Of a DNA stretch of 64,000 bases, positions 11,469-24,297 are shown in pieces. Position numbers and translations under genes: made by a program. The stretch's first letter is position 1, and each line of letters begins with the position of its first letter. Source of the DNA: Bactericera cockerelli (taxonomy: Eukaryota; Arthropoda; Insecta; Hemiptera; Triozidae); the NCBI GenBank assembly GCA_024516035.1, contig CM044957.1:47777001-47841000 (forward strand). The letters are read 5' to 3'. The notes beneath the pieces were generated by a model. The model worked only from the letters and a program-made list of their open reading frames with translations. It searched no databases and was not told the origin of the DNA.

Positions 11469-12470
11469 TTGTGAATGTATAACATCTAACATCACAACGA
11501 TGTGTTGGGTTTTATCCGTGTTATTGGGTTCTTTATCAACTAATCAGTTGCATATCTATCAAGTTTTGGTATTCGATCAGGTTGAGGACCGAATTTTTTA
11601 ACAGGATTAGATCATTGATAAACATACCAAGCGCTAATCAGCTGATTATCTCTAGTCATGGATTTATCACCCTGTTTAATGTAATAAAAGTGATAAAAGG
11701 CTTGTGTCACATAATAAACAAAAAAATTATATGTGAAAATTTTATAGTAAATCAGCAAAAACATCATTGTTTTATCACAAATTATTCAGAAATTTTAATT
11801 GTTATTGGGAAATAACAATACATATTACAGAACAAATAGTAATGTACCGCAAATACAAAGAGTACCGCAACCACTTGTTGACCACCGAGAACAACTTAGA
11901 TTTTGTAAAATTAATGTACATTAGTATGTAAAATTAATTGCAGAAAAATAAAAAGTCAATAGGAGATAAAATGAGGAGTTAATGTTAAATGAATTAGCAT
12001 CAACGCCTCATTAGTGCTGGCAGGTATGAAATGCTTAAATGCAACATTAGAAGGTTAAGGTGGAAAAAATAAACTGGAGTAAACATACTTGTTACACGAC
12101 TGGTGGTTTGGTGGTTAAGAATGGATCTATGGATTGAAAAAGTACCACAACCATCAGTTGTTGACCACCGAGAACAATTCAGAGAGGATGGAGTTCAACC
12201 AAGTAACCAATTAACAGGGAAAGCTTTGAACAGGTTGAGAACACCTTAAGTTTGGTATCAATCGCTCTAATAAAGTTTACAATTTTCACGGTTTCATCAA
12301 TTTGAATTTTACTTTAACAATGCACATTTTTGAACAGTGTACATAATATGTAGGGTATCTTAAAATTAACTTAAAAATAGCTGAAAATATAGATAAATAA
12401 AATAGCTTGAAATATCAAGGACCTGCATTTTTCAAATCAAAAGGTAAACGATACATATTATTGCCCGCCA
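11469..12470. other. AT-rich unassigned DNA with a short duplication
   Basis: The phrase gttgaccaccgagaacaa recurs at about 11875 and 12160. A 77-residue frame at 11582-11815 has no recognisable motif. Nothing else seen. Confidence 0.4.
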
Positions 12471-12474
12471 TGAC

Positions 12475-12555
12475 TCAATTTTTCCCCCATGCCCCCTGAG
12501 GATCTTTTTCCTGCCCCCAGGGACACGTGTACCCCCAGTTGTGAACCGCTGAGCT
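12475..12555. mobile_element. hAT terminal fragment
   Basis: cccatgccccctgagg then agttgtgaaccgctgag resembles the right end of hAT elements such as the one ending at 53032. Confidence 0.45.
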
Positions 12556-12567
12556 TACCAAACATGT

Positions 12568-12652
12568 AGGGCGCAATAAATAGACGTTTCTGTAATACCT
12601 CTGTGGCGCTAAGCCTCGGATTGCTTACTGTCTAAGATAGGGAAAACCGATG
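12568..12652 (+). mobile_element. GGGCGNAATTAATAGAC-type MITE end
   Basis: agggcgcaataaatagacgt, ctgtaatacctctgtggcgc and taagatagggaaaacc match the fragment at 23104-23185 closely. Confidence 0.5.
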
Positions 12653-12977
12653 TGTTTTTTTGTATGAGGAGGAAAATGTTTATGAAGGTCTCAACAGATG
12701 TTGTGTGAAACGTATGCGGGAGTCACCGTCAGGTTATAGAATAGAATAGAATATACCTTGTTTATACTGCCGAGGTAAGACTGAAAAGTACCTTTACTCC
12801 AGCAGTCAAACAGGTCCTATATTCGCCTTTCTTCGGCACCATTCCTGACGGCTCAACCCGCTATAAACCTCCCCGCTCTTCTTTCAGGTTCCCAGTCCGA
12901 TGCTAAGCAATGACTTTAAGCTATCCATTTTGTCTAGTAACTTCGCCCGTTGACTCAAAACAGTTTCTACTCGGCCA

Positions 12978-13278
12978 GTAGTCACCGTGGCAGAGTGAGT
13001 TAGCGCGCTGGGCATTGCACGCACGGTGACCTGGGTTCGATCCCCAGCGGGGCAGGAATTTTTCTGCTCTGTACTTGGATGTACGGGGTCCACTTATACC
13101 TCGTGAGGAAAAATGAGTAGTTACTTGTATGAATAACGACCAGTGGCAGCATTACCAGAGTAAAAAGAAATTAATGTAATAGGTTAATTCGAAATGTAAA
13201 GGAGGCTCTTAGTAATGCTGCGCTACCCACAAAAATTGTGAAGAGGCCTTGTGCTTCACCACAAAGAAATTCTTACAT
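12978..13278 (+). mobile_element. SINE family B, full length, 18-bp target duplication
   Basis: Flanked by perfect ACAGTTTCTACTCGGCCA at 12960-12977 and 13279-13296. Head gtcaccgtggcagagtgagt with box A-like and ggttcgatcccc box B; body with ggggtccacttatacctcgt and gaggaaaaatgagtagttac; 3' end tgcttcaccacaaagaaatt. The perfect long duplication points to a recent retroposition. Confidence 0.9.
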
Positions 13279-13299
13279 ACAGTTTCTACTCGGCCACCC

Positions 13300-13990
13300 T
13301 GTATGCAACTTTTCTAACAGTTTCAATCCGTATACATATCTGTTTCTTGAAAGCTATTAGCACCAAGTGTACCAGCAATACCAAGGCAAGGTAATAATGG
13401 AGAGTCGTGAAATAACCGGCCCTCCCAAGTCGTTACAATTGTCAATTTTCATTTAACTAATTTGTTATTTATTTTTTCGTGCTATCTATCTTTACTATTT
13501 CTTATGATTTTTGCTGTGTATAGTCGCTCTCTTCCAATCAATACTCGTATTCTTGTAAAGTGTAGACGTAGTTACCACATATGCTCACAACCCTAGGTTG
13601 TAGTTTGTGCATTCCTATTCAGACAAGATAGTCTATTCTAAATCTTTATAATATCTATTTGCGTTATTCCTGTTTACTGGACTCTCTAGAGAGACTAGAG
13701 GTTTGTTCATGGTCGATGGCTCTGCTAAAGGGGGATTTAGAAATCATATACAATTCTGAGGGGAAATGCAGACTTTTCATTAGAACCGTCAAGGACCTAC
13801 CTACTGATGTTTCAAAAATTAACCTGTGCTAATAATACTTTATCTACACCTACAGACTTACTTTCGTATTCCAGGGTTAACTCAGCAAGTGTCATAATAT
13901 ATTTATTAGTCTGAATTTCTGTACCAAAGAGATTGTCATGAAACTAGACCAGTTTAAAAAGTCTAAATTTATTTTCTAATATTTTTCCAG
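13300..13990. other. Unassigned DNA
   Basis: No coding region or named repeat seen. Confidence 0.4.
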
Positions 13991-13996
13991 GAAATA

Positions 13997-14487
13997 TAGG
14001 GTGCGTCTTTGGTATTCCAATGTCTAAAATTTCAAGAAATTCTCGCACACATTCATTGGGAAGTACCAAGATAAGCTCCATATTTAATTTTGGATTTGTC
14101 GATGTTGTCGAAGGCACTCCTCACGTCGATATGTTTCGTCGGTTACTCAATTGCATTCATCACGGAAACACTCGAGCTATTTTAAATGCAGTTTTTCCAA
14201 GTATACCCATGCAATAACCAGCTTCTAATGGCCACTGCAGACACCTACGTTCCAGTCCACCATCAATCAAGACAGACGCAGAGCAGGCAGGATTCCAATG
14301 GGGTTCCCTGGTCATTTTTCATGCTGGTAATTTTTACTTCCCTTTGTGCACGGAATCTCTCGAGAACTTCGAAGCAGATCATATTTTATCAATTCCTCTT
14401 ACTTTCAGATTCATGGAGACTCGCTGCACCTCAATGGATTGCGGATTCTGATTCAACTGATTCTAACTATGGTTTCATTAATAATAG
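13997..14487 (+). other. Possible exon-like frames, unidentified
   Basis: An acceptor-like tatttttccag ends at 13991. It is followed by a frame ending at 14217 with residues FGFVDVVEGTPHVDMFRRLL. Further on, ttcctcttactttcag ends about 14408 and taatagtaagttg gives a donor-like site near 14487, enclosing about 80 bp open in two frames. I do not recognise a protein. Could be chance, a relic or exons of another intronic transcript. Confidence 0.2.
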
Positions 14488-14929
14488 TAAGTTGCGAGTT
14501 TAAAATAAATTTGAAAACCTGGCCTGAGGTTCCAGAAATAAAACACATAAATATCATACTGTAGCTAAAGCTTCTATTATTCGTGATGGATAGAGTTGAA
14601 AAACCACATCTGTGAATCACTAGACGAGTACAAGGTGTCTTATTGTGATATCTGACATCTTTTATGACTCTAGTGTGACTATATAAAAATATATTATACA
14701 TAATAATATGTATAACATAATTAATATACCTATATTATAGGTAATATGTAATATGTTGAGTTGAAAGTACATAATTCGGTAACTGTATACAGATATCTGT
14801 AATTGTTATTACTTATGTTGATTTACTATGTTATACTTAAAATAAATAGTAATAAGAAAAAAAAAGAAAAAAAAAAAAAAAACAGATATTAAGGCTCCCC
14901 ATGGAAGATACTAGAAAACTCAACTACAA

Positions 14930-15100
14930 TACATAATCATCAAAAAAGTGATCAACATCAAGGAAGAGAATGCCAAAGGCATTATCACTACCCTTGATCA
15001 AACTTTGTTTGTCTTTCATTAATTATACCTTTTGACTGCACCTGTATATAAAAAATTGTAAATAAAGATTGATCAAAGCTCTCCGTCTGTATACTATGAT
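14930..15100. repeat. Dispersed repeat G fragment
   Basis: gatcaacatcaaggaagaga, atgccaaaggcattatcact and acccttgatcaaactttgtt resemble the repeat at 6.85 kb in inverse order. Confidence 0.45.
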
Positions 15101-15149
15101 TTGATCATCTAGGGAATCAGCGCGAACGACCTGTATATTTTTTTTTTCT

Positions 15150-15412
15150 TTTTTTTTTTTTAGTGGGATTTAACGTCGCTTTCAACTGCCATGGTCATAT
15201 CACGACGGGGGTTTTACCCTCCATTCGCAGGAAACTCACAAACCTGCTACTCACATTGACCTCACCCAGCCTGAGTGGGGCCGGGAAAAGCCAGCGTCAC
15301 GAGAATTAGAATTTGAATGGTCACCCATCCAAGTCTTAACCTCGCTGGATGTCGCTTAACTTCGGTGTTCTGAAGGGAACCGGTGTATTCAACATGCCAT
15401 CGATTAAAAGGT
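15150..15412 (-). mobile_element. 5S rRNA-derived SINE (family C), most complete head
   Basis: Read on the minus strand, 15412-15322 is a 5S rRNA-like head: on the plus strand gtcacccatccaagtcttaa, then ttaacttcggtg and accggtgtattcaacatg are the complement of 5S positions from about 14 to 100, spanning the internal RNA polymerase III promoter including box C. The body (cacccagcctgagtggggcc, ctccattcgcaggaaactca) and a T-rich tract (A tail on the minus strand) follow. Confidence 0.85.
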
Positions 15413-15907
15413 TAAAGCGCTTACAAAGGAAAAAAAAAATTGTTGAATAATAATCAACTGATCATGGACCAAATCATTATCGCCTTAGTGTAATCAATGA
15501 ATGACATGAACTTCCTTATGGAAGATCTTAGTGAGAATAGAATAGACTATTGATCTATAAATTACCATACCCATATTACCCATACATGTTTTTTTTTTTT
15601 AATTTAATAATTATTACTAAATATAACTGTCTGTTATTATAATAGCATTAAGGAAAAATTGTACAAATCTGAAAAAAATAAATAAAGTCAAAATTACAAA
15701 AAACAAATATTTCAAAAAAAAAAAAAAAAATACTTATTAAAAGATGTTGTAGAGTGCGAAAGAGGCGACGCAGCCAGCAAAAACTTGATCAACTTATTAG
15801 AGGTTAAAAATTAAACATACTAAAAGTCCTGACGACCAGGATGGGGGAAAACTGAGGGAGCAAAAGTTAATGCGAGGGGGAGGGGATGAAAGAAGGATGA
15901 GAAAAAA

Positions 15908-16078
15908 GGTCCAATGGTTTTTTGCTTATATCTCAAAAAAAAAAAAAAAAAAAAAAAAACAAACAAAAAAAAAAACACTGTAGGTTGATACCTATGTGGT
16001 ATCTAATAGGTCCAATGGTTTTCTGCTTATATCTCAAAAAAAAAAAAAAACATTGTAGGTTGATATGTGGTACCTAAT
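15908..16078. repeat. About 100-bp tandem duplication with A tracts
   Basis: ggtccaatggttttttgctt, atatctcaaaaa and actgtaggttgatacctatg recur as ggtccaatggttttctgctt and so on, about 102 bp later. Confidence 0.75.
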
Positions 16079-17323
16079 AATTATGCTAATAAATAAAATT
16101 ATCCCTGTTGGTGATACAAATTTTCTGACAAAAATAGTATATGTCTGTACCTATGTATTTACTCGGAAGTAAAAACAAGAGACAAACCTGTATCTATGTT
16201 TGTATCTTACAGAGAAATTACCTGTCAAAGTAAAACATTATAATACATCATTTGAATAATATCTGGATCACATTTCGTTGCATGCGCGTAAACTGATTTA
16301 AATTTCAAATGCTGAAAAAATAAACCATTCACTCGACACTACTTCATACTTTTTAACATAATTATCCAAATTTTCAAAGTCCTTTCAACCTAAGACCTCC
16401 TTTTTATTTTTGAATAACCTTTCTATTCAATCCGAACAAACGAGTTGGTAACACAGGTTGTGTAAGATTATTTTCATGAGATAAAATTAGAGATTATTTT
16501 TCAACACCTTGAAGAAAAGTGAAACATTTTCCATCTGGAATATATTATTTAACAATGAAAAAAGGCTGTATTTATGTTTGTACCCTACAGAGAAACCTGT
16601 CAAAGTTAAATATTATTATATTTACATCATTTGAATTGAACCCTCAAAACACTCATAGGAAAGCGATTTGAATCGTACAAGAGATCCATGAAAAATCGAG
16701 GCAGTACCGAAAAGTGTATTCCAGAAAGTGCCTTCACTGCCTTCCAATAATGTTTCGTAAGTTGGAAAACTTTGTGAAGTACTTACTACCTATTTGTAAG
16801 TTCAACTGTTTCTAATTATCCATTTATATTTATATTATTGTATTTTAACTTTGTTCAATATAACCTACCACTTTAGTGCTGAAAATTGTTAAAAAAAAGT
16901 TTGTGAATAAGTGTATTTCAATCCAGACAAATTTAATATTTCCAAAGAGACCACATCGATAAGAAGGAAGATAAAATACAATAATATTTTGAAAATGCTC
17001 ACCCTGTATGTGTATAGTGTATACTTCTTTTTTTTTTTTCTTTTCTTTTCTTAAAATTAATATTTCGAACAGGAGCCTACTTTGTCCGGAATAAACTGTT
17101 GACAGTTTTGTTTTAAAAGGTGACCGTTAAACTTTGTATACCTGGTTTCTATAAGTTATAAGATCCCTTTTCTGATTATACAGTAACTGACTGCAATAGA
17201 AAGTAAAATGACTAAGAGGCAAAAAGAAATATAAGAAACTTTACGATGATGAAAATTCTGAAGAAAAAAAAAACGAAAAGAGCAAACAAAACAAAAAGTC
17301 GACTAAAATGAGACAAAAAAACA

Positions 17324-17410
17324 TGGTCATATCACTACGGGGGTTTTACACAGCATTCGCTGGACAAACAACCCAACTACTCAAATTAGCCTCAACCAGC
17401 CTGAAAAAGT
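17324..17410 (-). mobile_element. Family C SINE body fragment
   Basis: catggtcatatcactacggg, ggttttacacagcattcgct and cctcaaccagcctg match the family C body. Confidence 0.6.
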
Positions 17411-18126
17411 ATTATTTAATTTAAATATAATATTAGCCTTTTTTTTCTTACTGAAAACACTTAGTGCCCAGTAAGTCTGGTGCTCCCCTATCTAGAGATC
17501 ATTTCAATTGATGGATGCCACGTGTTTATAATGAAGCCCGTAGAGTATGTGGATAGTGCCAAAGATTTTTTTATTTAAATTAATGGGGATGAAAAAATTA
17601 TGTAAAACTGATTTAAAATGCTAAAGAAGATGGCATATTTAAACATCATTGGCCTAAATGTCTCATAGAAAAGCTCAGAAATACTTTTGGTAGACTCTCT
17701 GAAAGCTTGTTTGTACCTGAGTATGCCACTACCTGCGACTACAAAGATAAACATACAAAATTACAAGCATACATACTAACTTGGTCATCATACAAGTATG
17801 GAGTATTCTACCTACCTACATGAAAATGCTCTTGTATCAATTTCAAAGATGATGAGAAAGCCCCTGGGCTTGGTTTGAGAGCTAAATAAATTATCGAGTC
17901 AATTATCAAATTAAAAAAATCGAGAAATTCACGTGTTGAAATTTAATGAGAATACAGTGATGAGAGAGATACGGATCGACTCAACGTGCAAGTTCTGGAC
18001 ATAACTGAAGACGAGGACCCCACTCCAGCCAGCAGCCAGCATCTACCAGAAGAAGAGCAAGACCCGTTGCCAGTCGTCCCCACTCTACTTTCCATTTCGC
18101 TCCACCTTCTTGAGACAGAAGTAGCA

Positions 18127-18272
18127 AAGAGAGAGAAAGAAAGTACAGATGTGACAGAACTAGGGCATTCGACCCGGGGGGATAAGTCGCTCGATGGAAG
18201 AAGGGGGTCCAAATCTCCCCTTGACTATTATAGTTGTTCATTTGTTATCTGTACCTGTGAGTGAGAAGATGC
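18127..18272 (+). promoter_or_regulatory. Candidate TATA-less promoter (GAGA tract, Inr, DPE)
   Basis: A gagagag tract sits at 18129-18135. TCATTT at 18238-18243 fits the insect initiator TCAKTY with A+1 at 18240. AGATG at 18267-18271 fits the downstream promoter element RGWYV exactly at +28. No TATA box is seen at -30. Each motif is weak alone. The correct Inr-DPE spacing next to a GC-richer patch and upstream of a good splice donor is what makes the site worth naming. Confidence 0.3.
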
Positions 18273-18870
18273 CGGCGTGTGCCAAACATCACGGCGGAAA
18301 GTAAAAGTGAGGAGGGGCCCCACAAGGTTCTGTAGGAGGGCCCTACCTAACGGTTCCTGCTGGAAGGGGTTGTAACAGTAAAAGTGACCTGGCAATAGTG
18401 ATTGTTAAGTTGCGTGCGACAAAAGTTGAGGATTCACGATACTGAGACAGATATCTTAATTTTTATGGCTATCATTATTGTTAAACCGTAAGAAAATTCA
18501 AAGAAACTTGTGTTCTAGTGACTGTGATGCGTGTGTTGGTGCGAATATCATCTAACTAAATAGTGCTTATTAATTTGTTAAGAGCTTTTCTTAAATTTAA
18601 TGTAAAGGATTTGCTTTTTTTAATAAGAAATTTTAACACGTGAATATTATAAAAAAAAACATACGTACTGAATATTAACCGATTATTTATTTTTTATTTT
18701 TTTAACAATTTTTTTAGTATTATATTTTTGATAAATTTGTGCGGACTCAAGTGTTTGTGTATATCTGTGAAAATTGTATAATAATGTATCATTGTTGAGA
18801 TTTTTATTGGGCTACCATTGTACATTATAAACTGGATTAATTACTGGCTCTTTCATTCTCATCACAAAAG
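18240..18870 (+). other. ham: Candidate non-coding first exon of a short ham isoform
   Basis: No long reading frame is present. The segment ends in acaaaag followed by a strong donor, gtaagaaaa, at 18871. It carries at least four short upstream reading frames, including ATGs at 18269 (11 codons then TAA), 18465 (8 codons), 18527 (10 codons) and 18784 (4 codons). Its first part is GC-richer than the surrounding intron. Spliced to the acceptor at 59050, the first ATG in the ham frame would be at 59054, with G at -3. Vertebrate MECOM is known to use an internal promoter for a PR-less isoform, which makes this reading plausible. Both the exon and its link to ham are inference; the segment could serve another transcript. 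The 5' end is set from a promoter-motif guess. Confidence 0.4.
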
Positions 18871-20185
18871 GTAAGAAAAATACTTAATCTTTGCTCAATT
18901 TTGTAGGTTCTTCTGGAAAATAAATTCTATGAAAATTTTCTCCGCATTAAAGTTTTAATTTTTCAATATCTTATACTATCTTATAATTTAGAATAATGAT
19001 TATTTGTTAAAATTATTTCGATGCGACACTATCATCAAAACACGTGCATACAGAGGGATGATAGGTATTTTTATATTAATTTTTTGTTTCATAACCCTTT
19101 AAATAAAATGTAATTTGGTTAATTACTTTTAGGAAATTTTACTAGTTTGTGATTTTCTTTTTCATTATCTTCCCAACTCATTCTTATATTGGTATACTCG
19201 TACAATACAAACTCGGGGACAAAAAAATGAACCACTTTTTGACGCTTGATCGTGGAAGAAAATGTATTTACGTAATTCAAACATTTCTTTTGTTTTTCTA
19301 AAAATAATTGAAAAAAATATTATGAATTATTATTGTCCTAAATTTATTTCCAAAAAAAGTATTAGATTACATGGGTGTAAAACTGTCATCCCGTAGTAAA
19401 AAAATGTCGCATTACAAAAATTATTATTTTTGAATAAATTATTTATTTCTTTTTAGAATATAAATAGGACCATTTAACTTTTCTTGCCAATTTGGACCGA
19501 TATATTAGTCTGAGTACTCGATTTGTTTAAATGATCATTCTCAATATAATGACAGATGTCTGTGATGCGTATTTTTATCCCGTATCTGTGGAACATCTCA
19601 ATCAATTTATTGAAATTTATATTACCTGCCTTCATGATAAATTAGCTTGTTTCCTATTTACATTTATATTTCTTTCTGAAGCAATTTAATTGAGATTTTT
19701 GTATATTCCACCATCATGTACGCAGACGGTTTTTATATCGACAATATTGTATCTTCCATTGGACATTTTACAACTTCTTTTTTTGTTACTTTTTGTGATT
19801 GATGTTTTATATTTTCTGAAACATGTCTCTCTGTTTCAAATCTTTCATCCAATAAGTATCAGCAAATTATGTGAAACGTACATCGGAACATTTTAAAATC
19901 TTTTTTCGCTCTTTCGTTGTTGGAATTTTTAAATTATCTTAAGGTTGTCTCACAGTTTTAAATATATCCAATTGTTATTACCATATTATGAAAAATGTAC
20001 AGAGAAACAGTATCATAGTATACATCTTCATTGAAAATTTATACGGTCCAATTTCCTTATCCACCAAAATCAAAATAAAGAAACAGCTGTCAAATGTAGG
20101 ACTAATTTTTATTAATAGCATAATAGGTAGTAAAGTTATAGATAATAATTTTATCATCTTATTTATACTGTCTGTTTAGGACTGT
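18871..20185. other. AT-rich intron start, no repeats recognised
   Basis: Very AT-rich with no SINE or MITE seen, unlike most of the window. If the donor at 18871 is real, this is the 5' part of a large intron, where enhancers often lie, but none is shown. Confidence 0.35.
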
Positions 20186-20264
20186 TAAAGTCCCATTATT
20201 CCAACAGTAACCCCATGGATAGACGGTTTAGTTTATAAATTTATATATATAAAATAAATTAGAA

Positions 20265-20392
20265 ATGGGCCAACACGAGCGCACCGGAAGGTATCCCTTT
20301 CAAACAACTGTAAAAAAATGTTGAATACAATTTTCTTGTCGGATCTGGGATTCGAACCCCGCGTGGCATGCTCAACAAGTATACTTCCTTTT
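20265..20392 (-). mobile_element. SINE family F, reversed
   Basis: gggccaacacgagcgcaccg, gaaggtatccctttcaaaca and ttcgaaccccgcgtggcatg are family F reversed. Confidence 0.7.
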
Positions 20393-22259
20393 TTATCACT
20401 CTACTTTTCCTAAACCTATGTTTTGGTGGATATGCGTTGTTTTGATGAAGTATTGTCCTCCACATGTTTCTGTCTAGGACTCTTCCCTATTCTACAGCTT
20501 CTCTCTCAAATCTTCCTCTACTTTATCTCTCCACCTTCCTCAATTTCTCTTCCTCCCACCTTCTAGTTTCTACATTTTCCTGCTCACATAACTTTCATCT
20601 CTATGTGCATTCAGCATTGTGTATGCCTAAACCAACTCAGTTTACTTTTAATTTTTCTACCTAGAACCTATATCTTCATTTTTTTTTCTTTCTTGAAATT
20701 TTCCACCTAGCCTAGCCTAACCCCTTCCTTATAAAAAAAACCAATATTTTTGTTTTGATGGGTTTATTCTAATTTAATGTCAAGACATTTGTCAATAAAA
20801 AATACTCATTTCTAACCGAACCTCTCTTGTAAACTATTTGACCATGTGTAGTTGTTGTATCCACACATAATTTTTTCAATCTGCTCTTTCCAGTTTTCTC
20901 TATTGCGCTTTAGTGATTGACCAGGTTTCTAAACAAAATATGAACACTTGTCTCACTACGTCTTTTATATTGAAAACCCAATTTTCCAAGAGGGCCCCCA
21001 ATGAAAGTTTACGTCTTCAGAACAGTTTTAAGGTCTTTTTTAGGCTACAAAAGACCTATAAAGAATTATTTAATGGATTAAAAGTAGGTATATTTTATTC
21101 AATTTACTTTTATTAGATTATAGTGGTGAATGTGCATGACACAACACGTTATAATGTATGTATAATTCTTAGAAAAATCATAGTTAGCCATTGAATTTTT
21201 TCACAAGTTCAAGCATAAAGATTTATGACAGATATATTCATATATTTAAACCGGCCGGTTCGAATTTTTAAACAGAAAAAAAAGAATTGCTGCAAATAAT
21301 TAAAAAGAAAGATTTAAAGTAATGTGGAAATGTAAACATGTAATAATTGCACAATGTATAAAATATTGATGACATAAGAGACCAATTCATAAAATCATCT
21401 TTCTCCAGTGTTGATCAATAAACAAGGCAGGTAATTCTTGTACCAATGTGAAAGTACATAACTATCCCAGGCCGAGGAAAAATAAATCACAATTAAAAAA
21501 GAGCATCATTCTGAATCGAACAATAAAAAAACAACGCCTGCTCCTGACTTATTGGAAGCAGTTTAATAAAAACAAACGATTTAATTGTTATTACTTATTC
21601 TATATAGACATTCCTACCAGCAAGAACATCTTCAATTACCTAAGAGAAGAAACAGTCCTTATGATGCTACTCAGTAATGGAACACGAGATACAAGATAAA
21701 TCTGTGCTTGTAAGACATGAAGATAGTGTTGTCTAGTTGCACACAAGAATTACTCATTTTTATTGCCTATTTTCTTTCATGATATTTTAAAATTATCTGA
21801 AAAGAGAGTTCGTATAAATAAATTACAAGGGACCAAATTATTGAATTGTGATAAAATTTCAATAATTTTGAAAACAGTCATCGAAATTTTTTTTGCAAAA
21901 TAATTGTCAGAATTTTTTTATATAATCGTCAAAATTAATTTCAAAAGAATCATTCAAATTATTTCCCTGGATATTTGATAAAGAGAAAACAAATTCAATA
22001 AAGTAACTATTAAATTTATATGAAAATAATTAATTTCAAAAATTCGTTTGGAAATAGGATGCACAGATTGCACAGTAAACAAAAGATGTAAAAAAAGTAG
22101 TACCTAAATAATAAAATTTCTGTTTTTACTCTAACACAGATTTATAAAATTGGCTTTGGTGTTTAGGTGCAAACTCTTATAACTTACTCACAATAAATTG
22201 TAAATACATTGTGCTAATATTAGAACCAAAAATATCTAATACATAACATTAGATAATAT
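20393..22259. other. AT-rich unassigned intron
   Basis: No gene or named repeat seen. Confidence 0.4.
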
Positions 22260-23103
22260 CGGAACAATTTTGTTCGTTTTTTAATAAAATTTATTATTTT
22301 TTGCTCCGATTTAAATAAAAAATATCATTTTTCTGGAAATGTCGTACTTCCTGAGCAACATTGGTACTGTGTCTCAATCGGTCTCTCTGTTGTTTTCATT
22401 ATAATTTTAATGTTATTATTTTGATGTTCAATTGTTTATTATATAACATCAATACCAACAAAGCCATACTTAAACTACATGGTGCACTACTCCTTTGTAA
22501 CAAAATTTATTACAAATAAAAATATACACTACTACATGGTGCAACTACCATGTCGATTTACACAATAAATACCTACCATGTAGCCAAAAGTCCCGGGTTT
22601 ACTTGAAGTCCAGAAAGCCTTAATCTTAATCTAAAATCTGACTGGAAACACAGCGTATCTCTTGAGAATTGACGGATTTCAATCCGAGCGGAGACCAATT
22701 AAAGACAAACATATAGCTAACAACATGACGGACTGACTGACTGACTCTGTGTTCTGATACATCTGATAAGTTTTTCACTAGCTACTTATTCCTGACTATA
22801 AGAAAGGAGTATTAGGCTATTAACAATATACAAAACAGACCCGAGGTAAAGATTCGATAGAAAGCCAAGAGTGATAAAGAGCATTCCGATGCGATAGGAT
22901 ACTTCACTGTAGATAAATCATTCTATTAGAACCAATATATTGATGTGCTTTAAATGCTCTTCTGACGTACGGATAACTTTGAAATAATGCATCCTGCCCA
23001 AATGAAGGACACACACTGACAAGTGTAAGAAATGGAGTTCTGTCGAAGTAAACCCAAAGTTTCAGGTATCGGTGTGTTTGTGTCTGTGTCACTAAATTTA
23101 GAT

Positions 23104-23247
23104 TTAGGGCGGAATTAATAGACGTTTTTGTAATACCTCTGTGCCGCTAAGTCACGGATTGCGCACTGTGTAAGATAGGGAAAACCGAAGCTTAGCAATG
23201 ACTTGTGGAAAACCGACGCGTAGCAATGATTTGTGATATAGAATTTG
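23104..23247 (+). mobile_element. MITE end plus 28-bp duplication
   Basis: agggcggaattaatagacgt, gtaatacctctgtgccgcta and aagatagggaaaaccg pair with the copy at 12568. The phrase gaaaaccgaagcttagcaat then gacttgtg is duplicated in tandem with changes at 23191-23247. Confidence 0.5.
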
Positions 23248-23249
23248 TC

Positions 23250-24297
23250 TATTATTTTCACCCTTAGAGTCCCCTAAAGCTGAATTTTGGCGTTCTTTAG
23301 AAATGTGTCCTTTGGAAAATGAATTTTCTTTTGGTGGCAGAGCTCACGTATGTGAGAATTCTGCCTTTAAAGCCTTGAAAAAAATAGTGGAATTCAGAAC
23401 CCATGAAAAGTCATGGGAATTGACAACTCTTGAAAATATTGGTGGTTTTTGACAGCAAATTTCACTTTCTGAAGAATGGTTCATTATCGAAGAGTTTCGA
23501 AACAAAAGTCGTACAGAGCTCTGATATCAAGTAATAGACAGTTTAGTCTACTGTTGGTGTTCCTGTCAGACTTTTTCTTCACTGAGATATTGAGCACAAA
23601 CTGAAATGCTACAAATGTCTTATGTCTTACCAATTTGAAGAAATCAGAATGATTCAATTTTTTTAATTTAAGTTAAGAAGACAATAACAATATTAAAAAT
23701 TAAAAAAAAAATGTATTTGAGCCAATGATGCTGGATACAAAAATATTGGACTTCGTTGGACTATTCTAACAATTTATACCTGTAATTCTAACTCTGCTGC
23801 CTCAGAGTCTTAGTTCTGATATCCACACAACTGACCCGGGCACAATCTTGATACCTGTGCAGTGTGCATCCCGGCAATATCAGCAAGTACTAAACTAACT
23901 AAACTGACAGGAGATCTGTTCAAAAGATCACAAGATATCAGCCCAGTCAAAAGCATGCGGCGTGTCTCAGAACATTTTGATCTTGATACAATGAATGATT
24001 CATTAACTTAAATTACAACTCATCATGGCGATTACATTATCTATCATTAAGAACAATAGTAAATGCTCTTCAATCTGATCAGGATCTCTCGCTCTAGTAA
24101 CTTAGAGCTGATCTCTTTAAATCTACAGTGACTTGTGACCTAAAGTGAGTACAAGTACGAGTGAGCCTACCTTCAACATAATTGTGGAATCAGGAAACCA
24201 ATGTACTGATTTGTATACGCTGATTTTTAAATCACCGACCTCTTTTAAACCTAACGAGAAAAGAAAGAACAAAGCCAATATTATCAATACGGGTGTC
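23250..24297. other. Unassigned intron
   Basis: No gene or named repeat seen. Confidence 0.35.

Noticed and set aside
12978..13060. tRNA gene
   Set aside because: Boxes A and B are present, but the segment is the head of a repeated SINE with target duplications; no complete cloverleaf was seen. The same holds for heads of families A, D, E and F.
17986..18264. 92-residue frame (LDITEDEDPTPASSQHLP...) as an upstream ham coding exon
   Set aside because: It starts at GTG, two minus-strand frames are equally open, and no family similarity is recognised. A GTGAGT donor-like site at 18257 keeps it as a weak alternative only.
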